NCBI RefSeq assembly: GCF_900112775.1
Contig: NZ_FOYZ01000002.1
Location: forward strand, 124,001 to 188,000
Origin: Anaeromicropila populeti
Lineage (GTDB): Bacteria > Bacillota > Clostridia > Lachnospirales > Lachnospiraceae
Length of the DNA stretch: 64,000 bases
Reading direction: 5' to 3'
Translations under genes and position numbers: made by a program
Notes under the pieces: generated by a model
What the model was told of the DNA's origin: nothing
Seen by the model: only the letters and a program-made list of their open reading frames with translations
The model's database searches: none
Shown: piece by piece, positions 17,170 to 25,046 of the stretch
Numbering within the stretch: position 1 is the first letter of the stretch
Layout: each line of letters opens with the position of its first letter

Positions 17170-18306
17170 ATGAAAAAAGTGAAAAGGTTACTTGCAGTGT
17201 TATTTGTATTTACCATGCTTTTGTCAATGACAGCATGTGGTACAAAGGAAAGTGAAAAGGAAGATTCTACATCATCTAACTCAGCAGATTCAGATTTTAA
17301 AGTTGGAGTAATTCATATTGGAGACCCAGCTGACGGCGCAGGCTATTCTTATACACATGATCAGGGGATTGTTGCAATGCAGCAGGAATTAGGATTATCA
17401 GATGAACAGATAATTCGTAAGAACAATGTGGCAGATTCAGATGCAGCGGCAACAAGAGCAGCAATTGAAGAGTGTATTGAAGAAGGATGTAAACTTATTT
17501 TTGGTACAAGCTGGGGATACATGGACACCATGGAAGAGCTGGCAAATGAATATCCAGATGTTATGTTTTCCCATGGAACAGGTTATAAAAGTAATGGAAC
17601 AAATTTCAATAACTATTTTGGACGTATTTATCAGGCACGATATCTGACTGGAATTGCAGCTGGATTAAAAACTAAAACCAATAAGGTTGGGTACGTAGCA
17701 GCCATGGGCAGCGAGAATTCAGAAGTTACAGGTGGTTTGGATGCATTTGCAATGGGTGTGGAATCAGTAAATCCAGATGCAAAGGTGTATGTTAAAGTTA
17801 CAAATTCATGGTATGATCCAACCTTAGAGCAACAAGCGGCAGAAGCATTGCTTGATCTAGGCTGTGATGTATTAGGACAGCACTGCGATACAACAGCACC
17901 ACAGCTGGCAGCACAAAATAGAGGGGTTTGGGGCTGTGGATACAATTCAGACATGACCAAGGATGCACCTGAGGCTCACTTGACAGCGGCTGTATGGAAC
18001 TGGGGTGTATACTATACAATGACAACAAAGGCTGTTATGGAAGGAAACTGGAACTGTGAGAATTATTTCGGTGGTATGGCAGATGGTTTGGTAGACATTT
18101 CACCACTTTCAGATAATTGTGCAGAAGGAACACAAGAGGCAATTGATGAAGTTAAAGCTAAAATTGTGGATGGTTCTTTCCAGGTATTTGAAGGTGAGCT
18201 TCAAGATAATCAGGGAAATATTGTTTGCAAAGATGGGGAAGTACTGGATGATGCAACAATAACAGGTGGAATTAACTGGTATTATCGCAACGTTGTAGTT
18301 CAATAA
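17170..18306 (+). CDS. BMP-family binding lipoprotein, second system (purine nucleoside/base candidate)
   Basis: A 378-residue lipoprotein; KRLLAVLFVFTMLLSMTACG gives a lipobox with Cys near residue 22, then a Ser/Asp/Glu-rich linker. The BMP fold follows: FKVGVIHIGDPADGAGYSYTHDQG, EEGCKLIFGTSWGYMD, FGRIYQARYLTGIAAGL, NKVGYVAAMGSENSEVTGG, GCDVLGQHCDTTAP. It diverges clearly from the first system's protein (4075-5166), and the GRIYQARYLTGIAAG block suggests a different subfamily. GGAGGA precedes the ATG. The adjacent xpt suggests purine nucleosides or bases as ligand; that is inference. Confidence 0.88.
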   Translation: MKKVKRLLAVLFVFTMLLSMTACGTKESEKEDSTSSNSADSDFKVGVIHIGDPADGAGYSYTHDQGIVAMQQELGLSDEQIIRKNNVADSDAAATRAAIEECIEEGCKLIFGTSWGYMDTMEELANEYPDVMFSHGTGYKSNGTNFNNYFGRIYQARYLTGIAAGLKTKTNKVGYVAAMGSENSEVTGGLDAFAMGVESVNPDAKVYVKVTNSWYDPTLEQQAAEALLDLGCDVLGQHCDTTAPQLAAQNRGVWGCGYNSDMTKDAPEAHLTAAVWNWGVYYTMTTKAVMEGNWNCENYFGGMADGLVDISPLSDNCAEGTQEAIDEVKAKIVDGSFQVFEGELQDNQGNIVCKDGEVLDDATITGGINWYYRNVVVQ

Positions 18307-18326
18307 AATAAGGTAAAGGTGTCAGC

Positions 18327-19868
18327 GTGAGTGCAGAAAAGAAGGATAAAATGGCAATTGAGCTAAAGGGAATAACTAAGACCTTTGGCTCGGTTGTAGC
18401 GAACAATAAAATTGACTTATGTGTAAAGCAAGGGGAGATATTAGCCCTGCTTGGTGAAAACGGCTCAGGAAAGACTACCCTTATGAACATGCTGTCAGGA
18501 ATTTATTACCCTGACAGCGGTTCTATTTATGTGAAGGGAAAGGAAGTAAAAATTACATCACCTGAGGATGCCAATCGTCTGGGAATCGGTATGATTCACC
18601 AGCATTTTAAATTAGTAGAGGTTTTGTCTGCTACAGATAATATTATTTTAGGCAGCAAAAAAGAAGGCAAGTGGCTTTCGAAAAAGCGTTATGAAGAAAT
18701 CAAAGAGATTAGTGAAAAATTTTCACTGGCAATTGAACCTAAAAAAATGGTTTACAATATGTCAGTGGGTGAAAAGCAAACAGTAGAAATTGTAAAAGTG
18801 CTATATCGAAATGCAGATATTTTAATATTGGATGAGCCAACAGCGGTTCTTACTCCACAGGAAATCACAAAATTATTTGCAATTTTAAAAAAAATGAGGG
18901 CGCAGGGTTGTGCAGTTATTATTATTACTCATAAACTAAATGAAGTGTTAGAACTAAGTGATCGTGTTACTATTTTGAGAAAAGGCGAAAGTGTGGCAAC
19001 AGTAAATACAGCTGAGACAAATGCCCATGAATTGACCGAACTAATGGTGGGGCGTCCGGTGGAATTATCTATTCAGCGTGAAGAAAGTAAAGGGAATGAA
19101 AATTTATTGGAAATTCACCACTTAACCGTTGAAAATGAAGAGGGGCTAGAAGCTCTCAAAGATGTCAGCTTTGAGCTGAACCAAGGTGAAATACTTGGGG
19201 TAGCAGGAGTAGCAGGAAGTGGACAAAAGGAACTTTGTGAGGCAATGGCAGGATTACTTTCTGTGAAAAAAGGTGCTATTTTGTATCATAATGAAAATAT
19301 CGTTGGGAAATCACCACGAGATATTATAAAAATGGGAATCAGCATGAGTTTTATTCCAGAGGACAGGCTGGGAATGGGTTTGGCAGCATCTATGGGTATG
19401 GTGGAAAATATGATGCTGAAAAATTATGCAGGTACAAGTAGAGGTCCCTTTGTAAATAAAAAGGAAGCAAAAAAATTGGCAAAAAGGCTAGTTCAGGAGT
19501 TACAAATTGTGACACCAGATGTAGAGACACCAGTAAGACGTTTATCTGGTGGTAATGTGCAAAAGGTACTGTTGGGAAGAGAGATAGAATCTAATCCCAA
19601 TGTTCTAATTACTGCTTATGCAGTACGAGGGCTTGATATTAACTCTTCTTACGTAATTTATGATGCGCTGAATCAGCAAAAGAAAAAAGGAGTTGGCATT
19701 TTATTTATTGGAGAGGATTTGGACGTTATGCTGGAACTCTGTGACCGGATTATGGTTTTATGCCACGGCAAAGTGACTGGTATTGTAAAAGCAGATCAAA
19801 CTACCAAGGAGCAGTTGGGTTTGCTCATGACAGATGCTATGGAAAAGGAGGAAGGACAGCATGAGTAA
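18327..19868 (+). CDS. ABC transporter double ATPase, second BMP-type system
   Basis: A 513-residue tandem ATPase equal in design to the one at 5275. Domain 1 has Walker A GENGSGKT (residues 43-50), signature-like MSVGEKQTVEI and Walker B LILDEPTAVL. Domain 2 has GVAGSGQKEL for Walker A and an intact LSGGNVQKV. The GTG at 18327 is kept because AAAGGTG lies just before it; ATG 18351 with AAGGA in front is an alternative that would shorten the protein by 8 residues. The next gene overlaps by 8 bp. Confidence 0.9.
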   Translation: MSAEKKDKMAIELKGITKTFGSVVANNKIDLCVKQGEILALLGENGSGKTTLMNMLSGIYYPDSGSIYVKGKEVKITSPEDANRLGIGMIHQHFKLVEVLSATDNIILGSKKEGKWLSKKRYEEIKEISEKFSLAIEPKKMVYNMSVGEKQTVEIVKVLYRNADILILDEPTAVLTPQEITKLFAILKKMRAQGCAVIIITHKLNEVLELSDRVTILRKGESVATVNTAETNAHELTELMVGRPVELSIQREESKGNENLLEIHHLTVENEEGLEALKDVSFELNQGEILGVAGVAGSGQKELCEAMAGLLSVKKGAILYHNENIVGKSPRDIIKMGISMSFIPEDRLGMGLAASMGMVENMMLKNYAGTSRGPFVNKKEAKKLAKRLVQELQIVTPDVETPVRRLSGGNVQKVLLGREIESNPNVLITAYAVRGLDINSSYVIYDALNQQKKKGVGILFIGEDLDVMLELCDRIMVLCHGKVTGIVKADQTTKEQLGLLMTDAMEKEEGQHE

Positions 19869-20973
19869 CCGTGTAGAGAAAAAAATTAAGGAACCATTTA
19901 TTCGAATTGAAAAACGTGCTGACCTATCCTCAAAAGTAAAATGGCTGCTGTACACCAGTGCATTTTTTACAGCAATTGTTGTTGGTGGAATATTTCTTCT
20001 AGCAGTAGGAGTGAATCCGCTAAAAGCGTATGGGAAAATAGTGGAAGGTGCTTTTCGTAGTAAAATGGCGGTAGAAGCTACGATTAAACTAGCAGTTCCT
20101 CTATTAATTTCTTCATTAGGAATTACACTGGCATTTAAAATGAAATTTTGGAATATTGGCGCTGAAGGACAAATCATTATGGGAGGAATTTTTTCAACTT
20201 ATTTTGCGCTGTTTCATGCAGACTGGCCACACTTTGTACTTATGACGGTTATGCTTTTGGCAGGAATTCTGGGAGGCGGTCTGTGGGCTGTTATTCCGGC
20301 TTGGTTTAAAACAAAATATGGAACCAATGAAACATTGTTTACATTAATGCTAAATTACATTGCATTGTATTTAATAAAATATTTAACGGAGGGGCCATGG
20401 AAAGATCCAGAGGCTTCAGGGTTTCCTAAAATTGCATCTTTCGAGGCAAATGCCAGGCTGGACAAGATTTTTAATGTACATGCTGGCTGGCTGATTGGAC
20501 TTCTGCTAGTTCTTGCTGTATATGCTTATTTGAAATATACAAAACAGGGGTTTGAAATATCAATAGTAGGAGAAAGTCAAAATACGGCCCGATATGCCGG
20601 GATGAATGTGAAGGGAATTGTAGTCCGGACATTATTTTTAAGTGGTGCCATATGTGGAATCGCAGGAATGTGTCAGGTAAGTGGTGCCGCTTTTACATTA
20701 AGTGAAGGCGTTGCAGGCGGAGTTGGGTTTACAGCAATCATAGTTGCCTGGCTTGCCAGGTTAAATCCATTCATTATTCTGGTTATTACAGCTGGTTTTA
20801 GTATTTTGGAAAAGGGCTGCAGTGTTATGCAGAGTACATTTGGAATTTCAACAGCAGTATCCTCTATTCTTCAAGGAATTATACTATTTGTTATTCTGGC
20901 ATTTGACTTTTTTAGCAGTTACAAGCTAGTTATAAAAAAGCAAAAGAAAGGAGGAGCAAAAAATGATTATTAA
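19861..20973 (+). CDS. ABC transporter permease 1, second BMP-type system
   Basis: A 370-residue BPD_transp_2 permease with about eight hydrophobic helices after a basic cytoplasmic N-terminus of some 25 residues. The family segment FWNIGAEGQIIMGGIF and the loop KYGTNETLFTLMLNYIALY match NupP/YufP-type subunits. ATG 19861 follows AAGGAGGAAGGACAGC and overlaps the ATPase stop. It ends 11 bp inside the next permease gene. Confidence 0.9.
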   Translation: MSNRVEKKIKEPFIRIEKRADLSSKVKWLLYTSAFFTAIVVGGIFLLAVGVNPLKAYGKIVEGAFRSKMAVEATIKLAVPLLISSLGITLAFKMKFWNIGAEGQIIMGGIFSTYFALFHADWPHFVLMTVMLLAGILGGGLWAVIPAWFKTKYGTNETLFTLMLNYIALYLIKYLTEGPWKDPEASGFPKIASFEANARLDKIFNVHAGWLIGLLLVLAVYAYLKYTKQGFEISIVGESQNTARYAGMNVKGIVVRTLFLSGAICGIAGMCQVSGAAFTLSEGVAGGVGFTAIIVAWLARLNPFIILVITAGFSILEKGCSVMQSTFGISTAVSSILQGIILFVILAFDFFSSYKLVIKKQKKGGAKNDY

Positions 20974-21913
20974 ATTTCTATTTGCAGCAATAAAGGCTGG
21001 TGTTCCTCTTTTGTTTGGTACAACGGGAGAAATCCTTTCAGAAAAGGTTGGAAATCTGAACCTTGGAGTGGAAGGAATGATGTTTATGGGAGCTTTCTGC
21101 GGCTTTGCAGTTGGTTATTATACAGATAATGTATTTCTTGCCATTTTAGCATCAGCTGGAGCAGGAATGTTAGGAGCATTACTATATGCCGTTTTAACGG
21201 TAACGTTAAGAGCAAATCAAAATGTGACAGGGTTAACATTAACTATTTTTGGTTCGGGTTTTGCCAGTTTCTTTGGCGAATTATTAATAAAAAATTCAGT
21301 TGATGGGACACCAAAACTTTCCTCAGATTTTGTGGCAGGTTTAGCCGAAAAATCAATTCCTGTTTTAGGGAAAATACCTGTAGTTGGTAAGTTGTTTTTT
21401 TCTCATAATCCGATTGTATATCTGGCTGTTTTCATAGCTGTTATATGTGGTGTATATATAAAATATACAAAATCTGGACTAAATATGAGAGCAGTCGGTG
21501 AAAATCCGGCAACAGCAGATGCTGCTGGAATTAATGTAAGTTTAGTAAAGTATATTCACATTATTATAAGCGGTGGAATATGTGGAATAGGAGGAGCATA
21601 CCTGTCGATTATTAATGGAGGCGGTGTTTGGAATAACAGTTGTGTAAACGGACAAGGATGGATTGCGGTAGCACTGGTAATTTTTGCAGGATGGAGTCCA
21701 TTTAAAGCAATCTTGGGGTCCTTTGTATTTGGTGGTTTTACTGTATTACAATTTTATATTCCAAAAAGCACAGTAAATCTTCCAAATGCATTTTATGTAA
21801 TGCTTCCATTCCTGGTAACTATTTTTGTATTAGTTGTTAATTCCATGCAAAAATCCAAAAAACATGCACAGCCAGCTAGTTGTGGAGAAAATTATTACCG
21901 AGAGGAAAGATAA
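20963..21913 (+). CDS. ABC transporter permease 2, second BMP-type system
   Basis: A 316-residue partner permease with the typical N-terminal block GTTGEILSEKVGNLNLGVEGMMFMG and the late block NGQGWIAVALVIFAGWSPFKAILG. It begins within the end of permease 1 after AAAGGAGGAGC. It completes the lipoprotein-ATPase-permease-permease set starting at 17170. No clear terminator follows; the 126 bp after it lead to the promoter of a small gene. Confidence 0.9.
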   Translation: MIIKFLFAAIKAGVPLLFGTTGEILSEKVGNLNLGVEGMMFMGAFCGFAVGYYTDNVFLAILASAGAGMLGALLYAVLTVTLRANQNVTGLTLTIFGSGFASFFGELLIKNSVDGTPKLSSDFVAGLAEKSIPVLGKIPVVGKLFFSHNPIVYLAVFIAVICGVYIKYTKSGLNMRAVGENPATADAAGINVSLVKYIHIIISGGICGIGGAYLSIINGGGVWNNSCVNGQGWIAVALVIFAGWSPFKAILGSFVFGGFTVLQFYIPKSTVNLPNAFYVMLPFLVTIFVLVVNSMQKSKKHAQPASCGENYYREER

Positions 21914-21995
21914 AAAGGCAAAAGTGATTTGGAAAATTTTAATTATTTTTTGCATAATCAATGAATATTCTTAATGTAAGTATGGCAAAATAAAA

Positions 21996-22024
21996 TTGAT
22001 GTAAGTAGTATGTCATGATAGTAT
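21996..22024 (+). promoter_or_regulatory. Promoter of the small acidic protein gene
   Basis: TTGATG (21996-22001), 17 bp, TAGTAT (22019-22024), ending 19 bp before the ATG at 22043. Confidence 0.55.
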
Positions 22025-22042
22025 AGACAAGAAAGGATAATG

Positions 22043-22213
22043 ATGAGTATGATAGAAAATTTTCAAAAGTTTTTCAGTCACAAGCCTAAATTTAATAATA
22101 ACTCGTATGGAACAGGCTCAATGAAATATGATATTACAGATGATGCAGAAGACTATTTTGTAGAAGATAGCTATATGAACAACTATGACGCTGAGGATGA
22201 ATTTTTTGACTGA
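22043..22213 (+). CDS. Small acidic protein, 56 residues, function unknown
   Basis: An open frame with its own promoter and AAAGGA (22032-22037) at good distance from ATG 22043; ATG 22040 is too close. The first 25 residues are mildly basic and aromatic (MIENFQKFFSHKPKF); from about residue 28 it is strongly acidic (ITDDAEDYFVEDSYM, then NNYDAEDEFFD at the end). No Cys, no signal peptide, no membrane span. I do not recognise the family. Its own promoter and ribosome site argue that it is a real gene. Confidence 0.6.
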   Translation: MSMIENFQKFFSHKPKFNNNSYGTGSMKYDITDDAEDYFVEDSYMNNYDAEDEFFD

Positions 22214-22249
22214 ATGTTTTTTGATGATTAAGTAGAGCAACTATGAATG

Positions 22250-22294
22250 TAAAAAGGCTGCCTTTGTGTTAAGGGAGAATCTAAAAGGCAGCCT
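22250..22294 (-). terminator. Terminator of the uxaC operon
   Basis: AGGCTGCCTTT (22255-22265) and AAAGGCAGCCT (22284-22294) form a perfect 11 bp stem. The T run is on the minus strand (AAAAA at 22251-22255 on plus), so it ends leftward transcription from uxaC. Confidence 0.8.
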
Positions 22295-22356
22295 AGAAGA
22301 AAAAAGGGTATATTTGTAGAACACATTTGTGTTTACAACGAAATTAATAAAACAAA

Positions 22357-23763
22357 TTATAAGTCAAATTCAAAATAGTTCACTGCATTGTTATAAGAAA
22401 TATTTTGAACAATTTTTCCTAATGTTTCAATATCTGCGGGGTATTCACCGTTTTCAACCCATTTACCAATTAAATCACACAGAATTCTTCTAAAATATTC
22501 ATGTCTTGGATAAGATAAAAAGCTTCTTGAATCTGTAAGCATTCCTACGAAACCTGCAAGTAATCCAAGGTTAGCCAAAGAAGTCATTTGATCTGTCATA
22601 CCAGTCTTATGATCATTAAACCACCACGCAGAACCTTGCTGAATTTTTCCAATGGCACTGGAATCTTGAAAACATCCTAAAATAGTTCCAATGCTTGCAT
22701 TATCATTAGGATTTAAGCTGTAAATAATAGTTTTAGGCAGTTCATCTGTTTGATTCAAAGCATTTAAGAAATCTGCCAATTGAGCGGATGGTGCGTAGTT
22801 ATTAATACAGTCATATCCTGTATCAGGTCCTAACTTACGATAAGTAAGATAATTATTATCACGCTTACAACCATAATGAAGCTGAAGAATCCATCCAAGC
22901 TTCTTATATTCTTTTCCAACAAAAAGCATAAATGCTGTTTTAAACTTTAGTATATCATCAGCAGTAAGAGCCTCTCCATGAAGTCTTTTTTCAAAAATGG
23001 AGTTAACTTCGTCTTCAGGTGCTGGAACATACATTACATATTCAAGAGCATGGTCGGATACCTTACAGCCCATTGAATGAAAAAATGCCATTCTGTTAAG
23101 AAGCGCAGCTTTTAAAGTGGCAAAGGAAGTGATTTCAATGCCGCTGACAGAACCTAGTTGATTAATATAATCCACATATTCAGGCTTTTCGATGTTCATG
23201 GATTTATCAGGACGCCACGCTGGGAGAACCTGAATTTGAAAATCATCATCTTCCCCAATTACTTTATGCCATTCCAATGAGTCAACAGGATCATCAGTGG
23301 TACATATTAGTGTTACATTTGACTGTCTTATAAGATTCCTGACACTCATGGATGGTTCCTGAAGCTTCTTATTACAAATGTCCCATACTTCTTTTGCTGT
23401 TTTTTTGCATAATGTCCCCTTGTAACCAAAATAACGCTGTAATTCAAGGTGGCTCCAGTGATAAATAGGATTGCCAATTGCTTTCTCCAAAGTTTCAGCC
23501 CACTTCTCGAATTTTTCCCAGTCAGATGCGGCGCCAGTTATATAGTGTTCATCAACACCATTAGAGCGCATAAGTCTCCATTTATAATGATCGCCTCCCA
23601 GCCATACCTTTGTAATATTCTCAAATTGAATATCTTCCGCAATTTCCCGTGGATTGATATGGCAATGATAATCTAGTACCGGCATTTTACCAGCATACTC
23701 ATGGAATAAGGTTTGTGCTGTATCAGTAGATAATAAAAAATGTTCATCCATAAACTGTTTCAT
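22357..23763 (-). CDS. uxaC: Glucuronate/galacturonate isomerase
   Basis: A 468-residue uronate isomerase (family usual length about 465-470) of the amidohydrolase superfamily, turning D-galacturonate into D-tagaturonate and D-glucuronate into D-fructuronate. Visible motifs: MPVLDYHCHINPREIAED near residue 30 (metal-site HxH), TTDDPVDSLEWH, VLPAWRPDKSMNIE, LQLHYGCKRDNN and MLTDSRSFLSYPRHEYFRRILCDLIG. AAGGAG precedes the ATG. It lies 17 bp behind the LacI gene on the same strand, so both form one unit; the UxaB and UxaA genes of the next two steps read away from the same control region. Confidence 0.96.
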   Translation of the reverse strand: MKQFMDEHFLLSTDTAQTLFHEYAGKMPVLDYHCHINPREIAEDIQFENITKVWLGGDHYKWRLMRSNGVDEHYITGAASDWEKFEKWAETLEKAIGNPIYHWSHLELQRYFGYKGTLCKKTAKEVWDICNKKLQEPSMSVRNLIRQSNVTLICTTDDPVDSLEWHKVIGEDDDFQIQVLPAWRPDKSMNIEKPEYVDYINQLGSVSGIEITSFATLKAALLNRMAFFHSMGCKVSDHALEYVMYVPAPEDEVNSIFEKRLHGEALTADDILKFKTAFMLFVGKEYKKLGWILQLHYGCKRDNNYLTYRKLGPDTGYDCINNYAPSAQLADFLNALNQTDELPKTIIYSLNPNDNASIGTILGCFQDSSAIGKIQQGSAWWFNDHKTGMTDQMTSLANLGLLAGFVGMLTDSRSFLSYPRHEYFRRILCDLIGKWVENGEYPADIETLGKIVQNISYNNAVNYFEFDL

Positions 23764-23780
23764 ATATATAAATCTCCTTT

Positions 23781-24785
23781 TTATAAAAATGTAGTGCCTC
23801 GTTTCACCAAATCAGCTGAAAAAACCGTTTTTAACGGTACATCATCGCCAGCAAATACACTCATCAATGAGCTGACACAGTTTTTGCAGACTGTCTCTAA
23901 TTTATTATCAATACTTGTAAGTTCAGGTTCACAACATTCTGTTATCATAGAATTATTATACCCAATAATAGATAATTCAGTAGGTATTTTAATTCCTTTT
24001 TCTTTCGCATATTTCAATGCACCAATGGCAAGATTATCATCAGACGTAATAATAGCATTAAAATCAAATCCTTTATTAGAAAGCTTTAACAGGTGGTTTT
24101 TTACTTCTATGATGTTACCTTCAAAATATTGAATATAATCCTCTTTTACCATAAGATGTTCATCTTCAAAAGCAGCTCGGTAGCCAGCAACTTTTTTTAA
24201 ACCACTATAAGATAAAGAATTATATAAATATAGGATATTACTTTGACCACATCTGATTAATGCCTTGGTTACATCATACACTGCACGGAAATCATCGCAC
24301 AAAACGCTGTAAATATTTTCTCCGTCCATTGCTCCGTTTATTATCATAATAGGAACATTTTTAGCAACATCGCGGATGTACTGGTTCTTTTCATCCTGCA
24401 CTTCTACAAAATTAGAACCAACTAAAATTACGGCATCTACTCTCTTAGTGGATAATACTAGATTTAAATACTTTTGTTTTGTTTTTACATGGTATCCCGT
24501 ACAACATAAAATAGAGTCATAACCATTACCTCTTAAATCACGCTCCAATAAATATATTGCGCGTGCAAGGTATGGATCTGAACTATCTGCACATAATATT
24601 CCTACAGTGTTCATTGAATTAAGTCCCAATCCTCTTGCGAAAGCATTTGGTGTATATCCATATTCATCTATAATGGCCATAACTTTTTCCCTGGTTTTAG
24701 GGCTTACATTGGTGTTGCCATTAATTACACGGGAAACCGTAGCAATAGAAACACCAGCTTTATTGGATATATCATAAATATTCAT
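23781..24785 (-). CDS. LacI-family repressor of the pectin/uronate regulon (predicted)
   Basis: A 334-residue LacI/GalR regulator. Residues 1-50 are the DNA-binding part (IYDISNKAGVSIATVSRVINGNTNVSPKTREKV). The rest is a periplasmic-binding-like sensor domain (TVGILCADSSDPYLARAIYLLE...). GAGGT lies before the ATG. It heads the leftward uxaC unit and is divergent from uxaB. Two near-palindromic operator-like sites lie in the shared region, one after each promoter, so it most likely represses both sides and itself. The inducer, probably a uronate intermediate, is not readable from sequence. Confidence 0.9.
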   Translation of the reverse strand: MNIYDISNKAGVSIATVSRVINGNTNVSPKTREKVMAIIDEYGYTPNAFARGLGLNSMNTVGILCADSSDPYLARAIYLLERDLRGNGYDSILCCTGYHVKTKQKYLNLVLSTKRVDAVILVGSNFVEVQDEKNQYIRDVAKNVPIMIINGAMDGENIYSVLCDDFRAVYDVTKALIRCGQSNILYLYNSLSYSGLKKVAGYRAAFEDEHLMVKEDYIQYFEGNIIEVKNHLLKLSNKGFDFNAIITSDDNLAIGALKYAKEKGIKIPTELSIIGYNNSMITECCEPELTSIDNKLETVCKNCVSSLMSVFAGDDVPLKTVFSADLVKRGTTFL

Positions 24786-24818
24786 ATCTGTACCTCGACT
24801 TGTTATTTATACTCCGTA

Positions 24819-24832
24819 TGTAAATGCTTTCA
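24819..24832. promoter_or_regulatory. LacI-type operator, leftward side
   Basis: TGTAAATGCTTTCA resembles the LacI-family consensus with outer half-sites TGTAA and TTTCA; the centre is imperfect. It lies about 20-30 bp after the predicted leftward transcription start, suited to repress the LacI-uxaC unit. Confidence 0.5.
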
Positions 24833-24857
24833 AATGAACGCTTTTTTTACACTAGCA

Positions 24858-24886
24858 ATTATACAATATTTTTACCATGATTACAA
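24858..24886 (-). promoter_or_regulatory. Promoter of the lacI-type gene and uxaC
   Basis: On the minus strand TTGTAA (24886-24881) and a perfect TATAAT (24863-24858) are 17 bp apart. Transcription would start near 24851. Confidence 0.65.
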
Positions 24887-24977
24887 GTAAAAGATAATAA
24901 AATATAAAAAATATACAATTCAGAATAGAAACTTTAAGTTAAAATAGCATTTTTGCTAAAATCAATGAAAAAAAATA

Positions 24978-25006
24978 TTGACTAATTGGTAAATTAATTG
25001 TAAAAT
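24978..25006 (+). promoter_or_regulatory. Promoter of the uxaB operon
   Basis: TTGACT (24978-24983), 17 bp, TAAAAT (25001-25006). The predicted start of transcription falls at the edge of the operator at 25012-25025. Confidence 0.75.
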
Positions 25007-25011
25007 ACAAA

Positions 25012-25025
25012 TGTAAGCACTTACA
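25012..25025. promoter_or_regulatory. LacI-type operator, rightward side
   Basis: TGTAAGCACTTACA is a palindrome apart from the central base pair and matches the LacI/GalR operator pattern. It covers positions about +1 to +14 of the uxaB transcript, so a bound repressor would block initiation. Confidence 0.7.
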
Positions 25026-25046
25026 ATTTTGAAAAGAGGTAAGAGT

